Shown one piece after another: positions 54,071 through 64,000 of a stretch of 64,000 nt of DNA (positions within the stretch are counted from its first letter, which is position 1; each line of letters opens with the position of its first letter). The stretch comes from Muscardinus avellanarius. Taxonomy: Eukaryota; Chordata; Mammalia; Rodentia; Gliridae. The position numbers and the translations under genes are program-made. The stretch is from assembly GCA_963383645.1 (NCBI GenBank), contig OY726563.1, positions 40,042,831-40,106,830 of the forward strand, written 5' to 3'. Under the pieces are notes generated by a model. That model did no database searches. It was not told the DNA's origin and saw only the letters and a program-made list of their open reading frames with translations.

Positions 54071-54239
54071 TGTTTCACCATTCTTGAATATTCTATTTTT
54101 CATTTTTTGTTTTAAATTTTTTTGACTTGAATAATAAACATTATCTTCAAGCTCTTTTTTTTGCATCAAGTCTACTGTTGAGCCCATCTTTTTACTGTGT
54201 TTTTTACTTCTTGTATTTCCAGTTGATCTTTTTGTGTGG

Positions 54240-54440
54240 TTATGTGGTATAGAGGATTGAACTCAGGGGCATTCTACCTCTGAGCTATACCTCCAGCCCA
54301 TTTTATGTTTCGTTTTAAAACAGGGTCTCACTAAGTTTTTAACAGTCTCACTAAGTTGCTGAGGCTGTTTTCAAACCTATGATCCTCCTGACCCAGTCCC
54401 CCAGGTACTGGGATTATAAGCATGTGCCACCACACCCAGC
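54240..54440 (-). mobile_element. B1-ID SINE
   Basis: Reverse; TTGATCTTTTTGTG before and TTGATCTTGTGTG after. Confidence 0.9.
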
Positions 54441-54454
54441 TTGATCTTGTGTGT

Positions 54455-54634
54455 GTATGGGGAGGTGCTGGGGGCTGAATCCAGGGACATTCTACCACTG
54501 AGCCACGCCCCCAACACTTTTTATTTTACTTGGGTTAGAGTCTCACTAAGTTACTTGGACTGTCCTCAACCTTGTGATCCTCCTGCCTCAGTTTCACAAA
54601 TATTTGGGATTACAGGCACGTGCCACTCCCAGGT
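54455..54634 (-). mobile_element. B1-ID SINE
   Basis: Reverse, ID half with CATTCTACCACTGAGCCACG. Confidence 0.88.
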
Positions 54635-54747
54635 TCATTGATCTTTCTTTTAGGTTTCTTTCTTTGCTGAAGTTATTTGTCTGGTCTTAATATCATCTGC
54701 TTTTTCCATTATAGTCTTTAACATATAAGTCATAATTCTTCTTTAAT

Positions 54748-54958
54748 GCGTTGCTGGGGGTTGAACCTAGAGATATGCTACCTCTGAACTATACCCGAGC
54801 CCTGTTTTAGTTTTAGTTTTAGTTTTAGTTTTTTGAAACAGGGTCTTGCTAAATTGCTGCACATCTCACTAAGTTGCTAAGGCTGGCTTCGAACCTATGA
54901 TCCTCCTGTCTCATCCTCCTAAGTACTGAGATTATAAACATGTACTACCACACCTTGC
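54748..54958 (-). mobile_element. B1-ID SINE
   Basis: Reverse; CATAATTCTTCTTTAA before and CATAATTCTTTTTAAA after; linker is a short (TTTTAG)n. Confidence 0.9.
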
Positions 54959-55037
54959 AGCATAATTCTTTTTAAAAATATTATCTATTAAACATACTTT
55001 CTCTCTCTCTCATAGTGGGATCAAATAAATTATAAAT

Positions 55038-55068
55038 TCAGGGGCATTCTACTTGTGTGTGTATACAC

Positions 55069-55130
<62 letters not shown>

Positions 55131-55360
55131 GCTGGGGATGGAACCCAGGGGCATTTGACCTCCGAGCTACACCCTCAGCCCTATTTCATATTCTTTATTT
55201 TGAAACAATCTCACTAAGTTGCAGAGGGCCTCACTAAATAACTGAGGCTGGCCAAGAACCTGGATCCTCCTGTCTCAGCCTCCCAAGTACTGGGATTACA
55301 AATGTGCAACACCATGCCTGATGGCATTCTACTTCTGAACTATACTCCCAGCCCTCTTTA
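55038..55360 (-). mobile_element. ID half split by SINE with (CATATA)n tail
   Basis: An older reverse ID half (AGGGGCATTCTACTT ... TACTCCCAGCCCT) is split by a SINE at about 55130-55321. GGCATTCTACTT at 55042 and 55323 is the target-site duplication. The SINE's tail side is a perfect CATATA repeat (55067-55130). Confidence 0.9.
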
Positions 55361-55367
55361 TTTTAGA

Positions 55368-55712
55368 TAAATCAGTCATGGTCACACATGCCTGTAATCC
55401 CAGTACTTGGGAGGCTGAAACAGGAGGTCCACAGGTTCGAGGCCACTCTCAGAAATTTGGTGAGGCACTCGGCAACCTAGTGAGACCCCTGTTTTAAAAT
55501 AAAAAATAAGGTATTCCTGGGGACAGCCAGGCATGGTGGTGCACTCTTGTAATCCCAATACTTGGGAGGCTGAGACTAGAGGATCTGGGTTCGCAGCCAG
55601 CCTCAGCTACTTAGGCCTTTCACAATTTAGTGAGACTCTGTTTCAAAATAAAGAATAAAAAATTGGGCTAGGGGTATATTTCAGAGGTAGAAGGCCCCAG
55701 GGTTAAATCCCT

Positions 55713-55756
<44 letters not shown>

Positions 55757-55826
55757 GATAGGGCTGGCTACATAGCTCAGAGGTAGAAGCCCTTGGATTC
55801 AATTTTCAGTACCCCCCAAAAAAATT
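55368..55826 (+). mobile_element. B1-ID SINE split by nested SINE
   Basis: Host left half 55368-55508, nested forward SINE 55526-55716, (CA)n tail 55717-55755, host ID half 55757-55826. Confidence 0.83.
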
Positions 55827-55831
55827 CTTTT

Positions 55832-55939
55832 GCTTTAGTTTGAAACAGAATCTCACTATATTTCTGAAGCTGTCCTTGAATGTTTCTGTTTCAGCCTCCT
55901 AGGTCTTGGATTGCAGGTTTGTGTCACCACCCCCAGCTA
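55832..55939 (-). mobile_element. SINE left half
   Basis: Reverse left half only, facing the preceding element. Confidence 0.8.
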
Positions 55940-56315
55940 AATCATAATTCTTTTAAATATCATTTCTGATCATTCCAACATGTGTGTCACACTCTTTGGA
56001 TGTGATGATTTCTTTGTCTTTTGGAGTATTTTCTTGCCTCTATTTTATGCCTCATGAACCTGCTAAAAGCTAAAAATGGGCAAGAGATGCTGCGGTAAAT
56101 GTTTGATATGTTTGTATTAGAATTGGGGTTCCTATTTGCTAGGCTTTTAATGTGGAATTTGTGTTAACTTATGAATAGGCCTGTGTCTACTGTTTTTGTT
56201 TTGTTTTGTTTTTGCTATAGGTATTAAAGACTTCTAATTTCCCTAGTGTTGCCTTCATTTTGACTCTTGCTTGGATTTGAGTTTTTTCCTTTGTTCTATA
56301 TCCCAAGAACTATAT

Positions 56316-56503
56316 TTGTTTGTGGTACTGTGAATTGAGCCCACGGGTACTCTCCCACTGAACTACATCCTGAGCCCTTTTTAGTTTTGTATTTTGAGAC
56401 AGGGTCTTGCTAAGTTGTGAAAGTTGGTCTCAAACTTGCTATCCTCCTGCTTCACCCTCCCAAGTAGCTGGGATTATAAGTGTGTGCCTCTGTGTGTGGC
56501 TGC
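56316..56503 (-). mobile_element. B1-ID SINE, old
   Basis: Reverse; GTAGCTGGGATTATAAGTGT is closer to Alu/B1 than in most copies. Confidence 0.85.
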
Positions 56504-57316
56504 AAGAGATATTTCTTTTTTATAACTCTCCCAGTTGTATTCCACTGTTATTAACCAAATAGCCAATTTGCCAGGTGGTGATTGATGGGAAAGGTGGGAG
56601 TTCTCTGGACCTGATTAAGTCTTAGACTTAGGTACTAGAACCTAGGTTTAGAGTGTGTAAAAGATTTCCTGTTCCTTTTCCAGGGGTGGAGCTTCTGTTT
56701 CTTTCTTTATTGGTTCCTTTTCCCCATTTGCAGTGGAAATACCAGTCTTCTCAAACCTGGTATTAAGTCCTTCCCCTGAGGATTAAGCCTTTTGTTTTTA
56801 TACTGGAGATGAAAAAAAAAAGGGTTTAGTGAATTTCATAGTGGGTGCTACTGTCAGTTTCTGTAGTGTAGTGGTTATCATGGGATGTTTCCACTGTGGT
56901 GGTGTCCTCAGCCAGCCAACAAGGCCATGAGAGCCTTTTCTGAGATTTTTCCTGGTCTTCACTGTGAGAGCCCGACGGGATTCCTATAGGAAAAGCTTAT
57001 AAGAGGGTACAAACCTCTCTATGTGGAACCCAGTTAGCTTCACACTCTGGCCTCTGGTAACTTGTCAGAATTTCTAGGTTAATCTTTCTACAGACCTCTG
57101 TGTTCTGATCTGTGTCTCCCTGCAGGCCCCCTATCTTTTCAGATATAAGGATAGTGTCCTGTGATTTTGCTTCTCTGATAAAGTTCCATGAAATTTAGTT
57201 GCCTTTCCATTTCTTTAGCTTATTTCTTGTTGTAAGGGTGAAAATGACAGCTTGCCAATGCTTTAGATGTCTGAGGTGAAGTCAGTGTTCTAAAGTAAGT
57301 TTTAATTTATATAACT

Positions 57317-57505
57317 TTTTTTTTGCGGTACTGTGGATTGAACCCAGGGACATTTTACCTCCGAGATCCACCCCAGCCCAATTTTTTATTCTTTATTTTT
57401 AAACAGGGTCTCACTAAGTTGCTGAGGCTAGCTGCAAACCTTCGATCCTCCTGTCTCAGCATCACAAGTACTGAGATTGCAAGTGTTCACCACCATGCCT
57501 GGCTC
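57317..57505 (-). mobile_element. B1-ID SINE
   Basis: Reverse copy, GCGGTACTGTGGATTGAACC to CACCATGCCTGGC. Confidence 0.9.
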
Positions 57506-57849
57506 ATCTATATGACTTTCTAATGCAGTGTACAACATATAGAAAGTATAAAATTAGTTTTTCCCCTTTATTTTTCCTTTTCTTGCCCCCTTGAATTTTA
57601 TGGTTTTATAACTAGGGAACCAAGAATAATATATTTTGGTTTGGGTTTTGCTCATTTTAGGCTCTGTACCACTGGCCACATGTTATATATTTATCTTGCT
57701 CACTTCCAAAATTTTGTGGACATCTTTTTTATTATTGAGCATATCATCCCCACTTAGTAATTGCTTTATTTCAAACTAGAGCGTGATTTATTCTATCTGA
57801 ATTTTAGGTTTTGTTAGTGATCATTTGTCATTTTTCCCCACATTGCCAG
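57506..57849. other. apparently unique DNA
   Basis: AT-rich, no repeat or exon recognised. Confidence 0.4.
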
Positions 57850-57854
57850 GTACA

Positions 57855-57935
57855 GTGCAGCTCAGCAAGCATTGATTGAGTGCCCTCTGTGCTATGAGCG
57901 AGACACTAGGTTTCAGTGGAAAACAAGCCTGACGT
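57855..57935. mobile_element. L2/MIR-like fragment
   Basis: AGCATTGATTGAGTGCCCTC and AGTGGAAAACAAGCCTGACG follow the old 'ttgagtgcctactatgtgcc ... gaacaagac' repeat motif. Confidence 0.55.
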
Positions 57936-58272
57936 GGTAAGTAATCAAGGAATATCCAAGGGCAATGGAAACTCCGTGTTGCAGCTTGTTAAATGTCTTC
58001 ATTTTAATCTAGGAGGAATTCTTAAATTCTTTTAATAATTCTATTTTACATTATAGTAGTGATACCTGAATGCCTGCTAATAACAATTGAAAGTTGTAGA
58101 AAAAGTTATGGTTGTTTTTGACCTCTTCGTTCTTTCACATCTTCCTTCCCAGGGTTAATTTTGACTTCTTATTTTGTTTCATGTCATGTAACAATTTAGT
58201 ATGCTTTCATTTTTAAGGGAAAAAACACCCAAATTTACTTCACTTTAAGGAATGTTATTTAAAGAAATGACT

Positions 58273-58355
58273 GTTGGGCTAGGATGTAGCTTAGTGGCAA
58301 ATCTCTTGCCTTGCAAGTGTACTGCCCAGGTTTTGATCCCCAGTTCCAAAAAAGA
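58273..58355 (+). mobile_element. free ID element
   Basis: GGGCTAGGATGTAGCTTAGT through TGATCCCCAGTTCC, no B1 half. Confidence 0.85.
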
Positions 58356-58490
58356 CCCCCCCCAGCTAAGTTAAGAACAATAACAAACATTTCAAGAGAT
58401 GACTGTCATCATTCAGTTTGAATTGTGTAGCCTGATCATGGTGTTTTATCTCCTATTATGGTGTAACTATTTTAATTTTAATATTTTATT

Positions 58491-58694
58491 TTTTATGGTA
58501 CTGGGATAGAACCCAGGGGCATTCTACCTTTGGGCTATATTCCCAGACCTATTTTATATTTTATTTGGAAACAGAGTCTCACCACGTTACTGAGAGCCTC
58601 ACTAAGTAGCTGAGGCTGGTTTTGAACCTGTGCGATCCTTCTGTCCTAGCCTCTCAAGTCCTGAGATTACAAGAATGTGCCACCACACCCAGCT
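58491..58694 (-). mobile_element. B1-ID SINE, type C
   Basis: Reverse copy, GGTACTGGGATAGAACCC to CACCACACCCAGC. Confidence 0.92.
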
Positions 58695-58794
58695 TCTATC
58701 TCAATTTTTAAATCCTATTGTTAGTGGTAGGTAGAACTGTTAGAGTAAATAGGAAATAAAGAAATTAGTATTGATGAAAAAGATCTATTGACTT

Positions 58795-58981
58795 GGCCAG
58801 GTGTGGTGGCGCACGCTGGTAATCCCAGCACTTGGGAGGCTGAGACAGGAGGATCGCACAGGTTCAAAGCCAGCCTCAGCTACTTAGTGAGGCTCTGTTT
58901 CCAAATAAAGTATAAAATAGGTCTGGGAGTATAGCCTGGAGGTAGAAAAGCCCCTGGGTTCTACCCTCAGTACCACAAAAA
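58795..58981 (+). mobile_element. B1-ID SINE, type C, shortened
   Basis: Forward copy with a perfect target-site duplication ATCTATTGACTT at 58783-58794 and 58982-58993. Part of the left half is lost after CTTAGTGAGGCTC. Confidence 0.97.
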
Positions 58982-59133
58982 ATCTATTGACTTAAAAATT
59001 ATAAAATTTATTTTTGGTTGTATGTGGTTCTATGCATTTTAACACATGTATAGGTCAGTGTAACTATCATCACAGTCAGTTTACAGAATTGTTCCATTAC
59101 CCCCAACAAAACTCCTTTGTTTTAGCTCTTTTG

Positions 59134-59328
59134 CTTTTTGTGTGTGGTACTGGGGATTGAACCCAGGGATATTCTACCTCTGAACTACACATCCACCCCT
59201 ATTTTATTTTTTATTTGAAAACAGTCTCACTAAGGTATGGAGGGGAGGGTCGCTCTAAATTGCTGGGGCTGGCCTTGAACCTGTGATCCTCCTGTCTCAC
59301 TCTCCTGAGTATTAGGATTACAGGCATG
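59134..59328 (-). mobile_element. B1-ID SINE
   Basis: Reverse copy in the L1, TTAGCTCTTT at about 59124 and 59329. Confidence 0.93.
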
Positions 59329-59529
59329 TTAGCTCTTTAATCATCTCATATGATCTCAACCCATGGCAGCCACTGATTTGTGCTTATCATTGTAGTTTTG
59401 TCATTTTGAGAGCATCCATAAATGAGGTCAGACTTTATGTAATCTTTAGAGTCTTGTTTTTTTTACTAAATGGAAGGAAAGATGTTATATCTTATAAAAC
59501 ATCCATTTCAATCTAGAAAGATTTATTTA

Positions 59530-59723
59530 TTTTTGTATTGGGGTTGAACCTAGAAGCATTCTACCTCTGAGCTATAACCCCATTCCTGTTTTATTTTTAT
59601 TTTGAAACAAGGATGTGCTAGGTTGCTGAGTCTCACAACTTGCTGAGGTTGTTCTCGAACCTACAGTCCTCCTGTATCAGCCTCAAGCACTTGGATTACA
59701 GGTGTGGTCCACCACACCCAGCC
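59530..59723 (-). mobile_element. B1-ID SINE
   Basis: Reverse copy in the L1, GTATTGGGGTTGAACC to CACCACACCCAGCC. Confidence 0.9.
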
Positions 59724-60094
59724 AGATATAATTTTGAAAATAATTCCATCATAAATTATACTAGTGATATATGAATGCATTCTAGTATTCATGAGCTCCT
59801 CTCATCCAAGTTGTGTTCACCAATAGTTTTTTTCCCTTTTATTGCTGAATAGTATTCCATTATAAAATGTATTACAATTTGTTTAACCATTCACCAAAGA
59901 AGGGCATTTGAGTTGTTTACAGTTTTATGTGATTATGAGGAAAACTGCTATAAAAATTTACATAAGTGTCTTTGTGAACATAACTTTGCATTTTTCTTGG
60001 GTAAATACCTAAGAGTGAGATTGATAGAATTATACTGCCACTCATGATAACTAGTTAGCTAGAGTTTAAATACTAGAGTGGATGAAGTAACTTA

Positions 60095-60280
60095 CGTTTG
60101 GAGCCTGCTTCTTTTTACTAGCTGTACAACCTAGAATGAGTTTAACCTCTTTGTACCTTTGTTTTCTCATTTGTCAAACAAAGTTAATAATAATAGTGTC
60201 TGGGATTTTTGTGTGGAATGAGTGACATATTAAAAGATAAAATGCTGAGCAATGTCTAGCATACTGAATACATTATTATT
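60095..60280 (+). mobile_element. MIR, sense
   Basis: GGAGCCTGCTTCTTTTTACT, TTTAACCTCTTTGTACC, TTTTCTCATTTGTCAAACAA and TGAGCAATGTCTAGCA, nearly full length. Confidence 0.85.
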
Positions 60281-60341
60281 TCATGTTTAGTAGAATCTTT
60301 TATTGTCAGAACCATTTGTTTTTGATTAATTAAAACAACTT

Positions 60342-60523
60342 AGCTGGATGTGGTGGTTCATGTCTGCAATCTCAGTAATTGAAGGCTGACACAGGAGGAT
60401 CATAGGTTCAAAACCAGCCTTAGCAACATAGTGGAACTGTTTCAAAATAAAAATTTTAAAAAATGGCCGTGGGTATAGCTCAGAGGTAGAATGTCCCTGG
60501 ATTCAATCCCCTGTGCCAAAAAA
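60342..60523 (+). mobile_element. B1-ID SINE, type O
   Basis: Forward dimer, slightly shortened. Confidence 0.88.
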
Positions 60524-60915
60524 GGAAAGAAAATAAAACAAAAATTAAGTAATCTATAAGCATGGTTTGTTTAGTAGGCAAGTCTTCAAAACACATTTCA
60601 AAGTATCTGCCTTTCGTGGTGAAAAAATTTAGGAACATACATGTTTGGGAGTCCTGTATAACATCCAAAGGTGAGGACTAGATGCCCAGGTTTGATGGTT
60701 TGACTTGCCTTCCTAGCATCAAAGAATCATATTCACCAAAAATTGAGTGTATTATCCTATTTTATATAAGAAACCACAAAAATTGGCTCAGAATCAACTC
60801 ATACTCAGTGTTTTCTAACTATATACCAAGCCCCAGGCCAGACATTTCTCAAGTGTATAAACCTGACTACCTTCCTGCAAAATAAGCAATTTGTATAATC
60901 ACGAAACTTTATACT

Positions 60916-61193
60916 TTTTTATTTTGACACTGGGGATTGAACCCGAAGTCTTGCACTGAGCTACAAATCCAACCCTATGCTTTTTTTTCTGTGTGTGGTA
61001 CTAAGGATTGAACCCAGGGGCATTCTACCTCCGAGCTGCACTCCCAGTCCTTTTTTAAAAATTCTTTTACTTTTGAAACAGGGTCTCACTGTTGGGGAAC
61101 ACCTCACTAAGTAACTGAGGTTGGCCACGAACCTATTATCCTCCTGTCTCAGCCTCCCAAGTATTGGGATTAGAAGTGTGCACCATGCCCAGC
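60916..61193 (-). mobile_element. ID element with adjacent B1-ID SINE
   Basis: Short reverse ID-like copy 60916-60977, then a full reverse SINE to 61193. TCCAACCCTATGCTTTT and TCCAACCCCTATACTTTT flank the second. Confidence 0.88.
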
Positions 61194-61336
61194 TCCAACC
61201 CCTATACTTTTATTTTAAAAAAGTTAACTCTTACACCAGGAATTTTGTCTTTACAAATATAGACAAAACTTCAACTGTAAACAACTATATTTTACTTGTC
61301 TCACATGAAATTTATATCTTATACAGGAGAGGTAGG

Positions 61337-61338
<2 letters not shown>

Positions 61339-61376
<38 letters not shown>
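61339..61376. repeat. (GT)n microsatellite
   Basis: About 38 bases of perfect GT. Confidence 0.97.
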
Positions 61377-61377
<1 letters not shown>

Positions 61378-61499
61378 TGTTTTGAGCCTAAATTCAGCCC
61401 TCTCTAGGATAATTTACATAAATATACAAGAAATTTTTTCTATACTACTAAATAAACTTATAAAAGCTCTCATTGTGCTGGCCATCCCCTTCAGGAGAA

Positions 61500-61850
61500 T
61501 CCATGTAAGCACTTGCCATTAGAGAAATTGTAGGTTGCTCTCTTGCCATGTTCTCCGTGCCACTATACTCTAGGTCCAACTGAGCTTCTTTCTAGACTGC
61601 TATCCATAAAGATGCAGGCTGTAAGGCCTCTTCCTTATGTTTCTATCAACATCCCTGCCACTAGGCCCCTGTCTGCTCACTGGTAGGTAGTGTTTGTACT
61701 CTTGAGAGCCTGGCAGTCAAGATCCTTCACACCAATCATAACCTTTCTCATCATCCTTACCTACTATTTCTCAAGTGTTCTTCTCTGCCCACTCCATCCA
61801 TGTGTGCATTCACTGAAGTCTAAACGTATCGTGAGTCATCCTATGGTTTT
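61500..61850 (-). mobile_element. possible L2 fragment
   Basis: Pyrimidine-rich sequence of reverse-L2 character; weak match by eye. Confidence 0.25.
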
Positions 61851-61867
61851 TTGTGTTTTGTTTTGGT

Positions 61868-62049
61868 TTTTTTTGGTACTGGCAGTTGAACTCAGAGGCA
61901 TTCTACACCCCTAGCCTGATTTTTAAATTTCTTATTTGGAAGTAGGGTCTCACTAGATTGCTGAGAGCCTGGGGTGGCTTTGAAACTGCAATCCTCCTGT
62001 TTCAGCCTCCTAAGTACTGGAATTACAAGTATGCGTAACCATGCCTGAC
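61868..62049 (-). mobile_element. B1-ID SINE, deleted ID half
   Basis: Reverse copy; ID half shortened between GGCATTCTAC and ACCCCTAGCC. Confidence 0.88.
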
Positions 62050-62129
62050 CTCTATGGGTTTGTTATATCCTAGATGTTCCTCAAAGCTCATCCTTTTCAC
62101 CTCAGTGGTTCCTCCCACCTCTGAAGCTC

Positions 62130-62885
62130 TACAGGACTAAATGTACCCATTACTTATTAACTGAAATGGGATGGTGTGATAGAGTTCTTAATAGCCGCAA
62201 TGTCCTTTCATCTCTATGGCACACTCCTTTTCAGTTAACTTTGCAACCCTTCCTATCAAGAGATAGAATCTGTTTCTCTTCCTTGAACCTGAAATGTCCT
62301 TATAACTTGCTTTGGCCAACAAAATGCATTGTGGGTTACTCTGGTTGACCTTTGAGCCAAGTTCTCAAGAAGTCTTACAGCTTCCCTCTCCAGTTCTGGG
62401 AGAATTCTGAGGCAGCTAGCTCTGGCTGGCCTGAAGGAGCAAGAGAGATGATGTGAAGAGAGAGATTCAGTCAACAACCAATCACCAGACACAAAAATAA
62501 ACCATCTCAGATCATTTAGCCTTGGTCACATTGTCACATGACTGTCACTACTTGAGGGACCCTAGGAACGATCAGAGCAATCACTCAGTTTATTCTATTC
62601 CAAATTGCCAGCACAATTTGTTCCTTTTTTTTTTTTTGGTGGTAATGGGGATGGAACCCTTCTACCTCTGGACCACACTCCCAGATCTATTTTATATTTT
62701 ATTTGGAAACAGGGTCTCTTAAGCCAGCAAGGCTGGCTTCAAACCTGCGCAATCATCCTGTCTCCTCCTCCCAAGCGCGGGGATTACAAGCGTGTGCCAC
62801 CACGCCTGGCCAATTTGTTCATTATTTTAAGCCACTAAATTTTGGGGTGATTTACAGGGCAATAAATAGCTGCAAGGGTAGGGTT
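62130..62885 (+). mobile_element. MLT1-like LTR split by type B SINE
   Basis: TCAAGAGATAGAATCTGTTT, TTGCTTTGGCCAACAAAATG, ATCTCAGATCATTTAGCCTT and TTTTAAGCCACTAAATTTTG are spaced as in MLT1-type MaLR LTRs. A SINE interrupts it near the 3' end. No internal viral genes seen. Confidence 0.75.
62624..62810 (-). mobile_element. B1-ID SINE, type B-like
   Basis: Reverse copy with target-site duplication CAATTTGTTC at 62614-62623 and 62811-62820. The left half is type B (GGTCTCTTAAGCCAGC); the ID half is shortened. Confidence 0.96.
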
Positions 62886-63009
62886 TGTACTTTTATATCA
62901 AAGGCTTAGAGGGCATGCCCACAGCAGGTTTTCAGTATAAGACTCGTATGGATCACTTATTGTGATGTCATGTTTTTGCCTCATAGATGACCAAGTTTCT
63001 CAATCCTCA

Positions 63010-63245
63010 TGTCTCCCTGTCTCTCAAAACAGTTCAAAGCTTGGCTTCAGCATATTCTTCCATAACACCTTATAGTTCTTCTTTGTTCCACTGAACCAAC
63101 ATCTATCCATTTGCTCCCATCATAGCCCTGTGAAAGTTCATACTCCTCTGTCCACTCCATGTTGCATCCCTTCTCTTTACTCTTGTTTACTAACCCTGTG
63201 TTGGCCACCTCAATATTATAAAGCAGTTTTAAGCATTTCAACCTT
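63010..63245 (-). mobile_element. possible L2 fragment
   Basis: Resembles a reverse L2 3' region; low certainty. A 69-codon reverse open frame across it has no recognisable product. Confidence 0.25.
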
Positions 63246-63304
63246 TTCAACATCACACGGAATCTTCATTACATGAATAACAAGTGCTTATAATTATGAT
63301 GCAC

Positions 63305-63440
63305 CTCAAGAGATTGTGTAGAACAGACCCTTTAAGTCACAAATTAGGCAAACAAGGCCCAGATGAGGAATAATAATAAATGGCTTATTCAAGGTCACAT
63401 GATGGCAGTTGTCAAGACTAGCTCCTACATCTCATATAGA
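63305..63440 (-). mobile_element. MIR, antisense
   Basis: AAACAAGGCCCAGATGAGGA and CTTATTCAAGGTCACATGAT are the reverse MIR core. Confidence 0.75.
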
Positions 63441-63502
63441 TTATTTCCTAGTGTATTGCCTATTTGTTTTCTTGTATCACCTCTTTTGTTTTTTTGCTTT
63501 TT

Positions 63503-63883
63503 TAAACTTTATTATTGGTGGATTGTAGTCATACATCTTAATGGGATACAAGATGATGGAGACATACAAGCACATATGACCCACTTAGCCCTTACCCATT
63601 TCCCACCCCATCCTCTCCTCCTCCCTCCTTCTCTTGCTTGACTTAGTAATTGACTTTGATATGTTTGCTAAAGTACATCATGTGAATTAGATAATTTCCT
63701 TCTTCCCCCTTCCATCACCTCAGGTTGCCTTATTTGCTCATCTATAGAATCTCCTTCTTCATCTAGAATTTCTCTTAAAACTCATTGTTCCCTAGCTTTC
63801 ACATATTAGGGAGAGCATCCGATTTCTCGTTTTTTGTGACTGATTAATCTCACTTAGCATAATGTCCTCCAGTTCCATCCTTT
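63503..63883 (-). mobile_element. L1 3' end, antisense
   Basis: TTTATTATTGGTGGATTGTA, ATACAAGATGATGGAGACAT, C-rich 3' UTR and TAATCTCACTTAGCATAATG, like the copy at 2.9-3.5 kb. It stops after CCAGTTCCATCC where another L1 begins. Confidence 0.85.
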
Positions 63884-64000
63884 TATTAAATTTTTTATTG
63901 GTGCATTGTATGGGATGCAAGATGATGGAGACATACATGTACACATCACCCAATTAGCCCTTATCCAATTCCTGCTCCATTCCCTTTCCTTCCCTCTCTC
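63884..64000 (-). mobile_element. second L1 3' end, antisense, cut by window
   Basis: TTTTTTATTGGTGCATTGTA then GATGCAAGATGATGGAGACA repeats the start of the previous element. It probably inserted into that L1 and continues past the window. Confidence 0.85.

Larger units (their letters stand above)
52300..57130 (-). mobile_element. L1 5'-region block, antisense
   Basis: Between SINEs the sequence follows the reverse complement of the 5' region of old L1 elements: TTTTAACATTTCTTTTAGGA (52.5 kb), TAGTTTGAATATGGTGTACC (53.45 kb), CAACCATTATTTTCTTTATC (53.57 kb), CAAGTCTACTGTTGAGCCCA (54.17 kb), AATATCATTTCTGATCATTC (55.96 kb). The part beyond 56.3 kb is less certain. Confidence 0.65.
59005..60065 (-). 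mobile_element. L1 3' region, antisense, with two SINEs
   Basis: TGTAACTATCATCACAGTCA, GTTTTGTCATTTTGAGAGCA, GCTGAATAGTATTCCATTAT, CATTCACCAAAGAAGGGCAT and GGGTAAATACCTAAGAGTGA appear in the order of the reverse complement of an L1 3' part. Confidence 0.8.

Noticed and set aside
57850..57934. Candidate exon between an AG and GTAAGT
   Set aside because: The interval matches an old L2/MIR-like repeat motif and has no polypyrimidine tract of quality, so the boundaries are likely coincidence.

Overview
The window looks like nuclear DNA of a rodent from the squirrel-related part of the tree. Most of it is short interspersed elements (well over 100 copies) with one architecture: a 7SL/B1-like left half, an A-rich linker, and a right half derived from the tRNA-Ala-type ID element, ending in poly-A. 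Such B1-ID dimers are known from squirrels, mountain beaver, dormice and beaver, so the clade call is fairly safe, but I cannot name the species. Older layers (MIR, L2-like, MER5, MaLR/MLT1 LTRs, several L1 pieces) are general mammalian fossils. I see no bacterial, plasmid, phage or CRISPR content.

Layout. 1-25 kb: SINE-dense intergenic or intronic DNA with a short L1 3' end (2.9-3.5 kb), a triplicated 108-bp SINE module (6.1-7.1 kb), a MaLR-type LTR (7.5 kb), (TTTC)n tracts (11.6-11.9 kb) and a 0.8-kb minisatellite of 62-bp units (15.6-16.4 kb). 25-26.5 kb: an L1 scrap, then a GC-rich block holding a long but probably accidental ORF. 28-37.9 kb: one old L1 in sense orientation, cut up by more than 20 SINE insertions. 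39.8-41.2 kb: a strong CpG island with GC boxes, about 1.1 kb free of ATG, and a good splice donor on the + strand. This is the only convincing gene signal and looks like the promoter and non-coding first exon of a + strand gene whose body extends beyond the window. 41-64 kb: would be its first intron(s), with one weak candidate exon (45.70-45.83 kb), two antisense L1 blocks (52.3-57.1 kb and 59.0-60.1 kb), a sense L1 3' end (50.3-50.7 kb), an MLT1-like LTR (62.1-62.9 kb) and two stacked antisense L1 3' ends at the right edge.

SINE types used below. Type O (older): left half with CAGTACTTGGGAGG, ID half with GGTTCAATCCCCAG. Type A: GCGGACAGCCTCAG in the left half, often GACCCGC at the end. 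Type C: GTTCGAAGCCAGCCTCAG plus ATAGGTCTGGGAGTATAG. Type B (short, apparently youngest): like C but missing about 30 bases of the left half, and with a rearranged ID half that reads TTCCTGGAAGCCCTTCTAC on the opposite strand. Strand '-' means the poly-A end lies to the left.

I found no intact protein-coding gene. Nearly all open frames are chance frames inside SINEs or in the CpG island. No undescribed biochemical system is visible. The most unusual things are structural: the higher-order minisatellite, three SINEs stacked on one target site, a SINE lineage whose internal promoter boxes seem to have changed halves, and repeated same-orientation nesting of SINEs in the linker of other SINEs.
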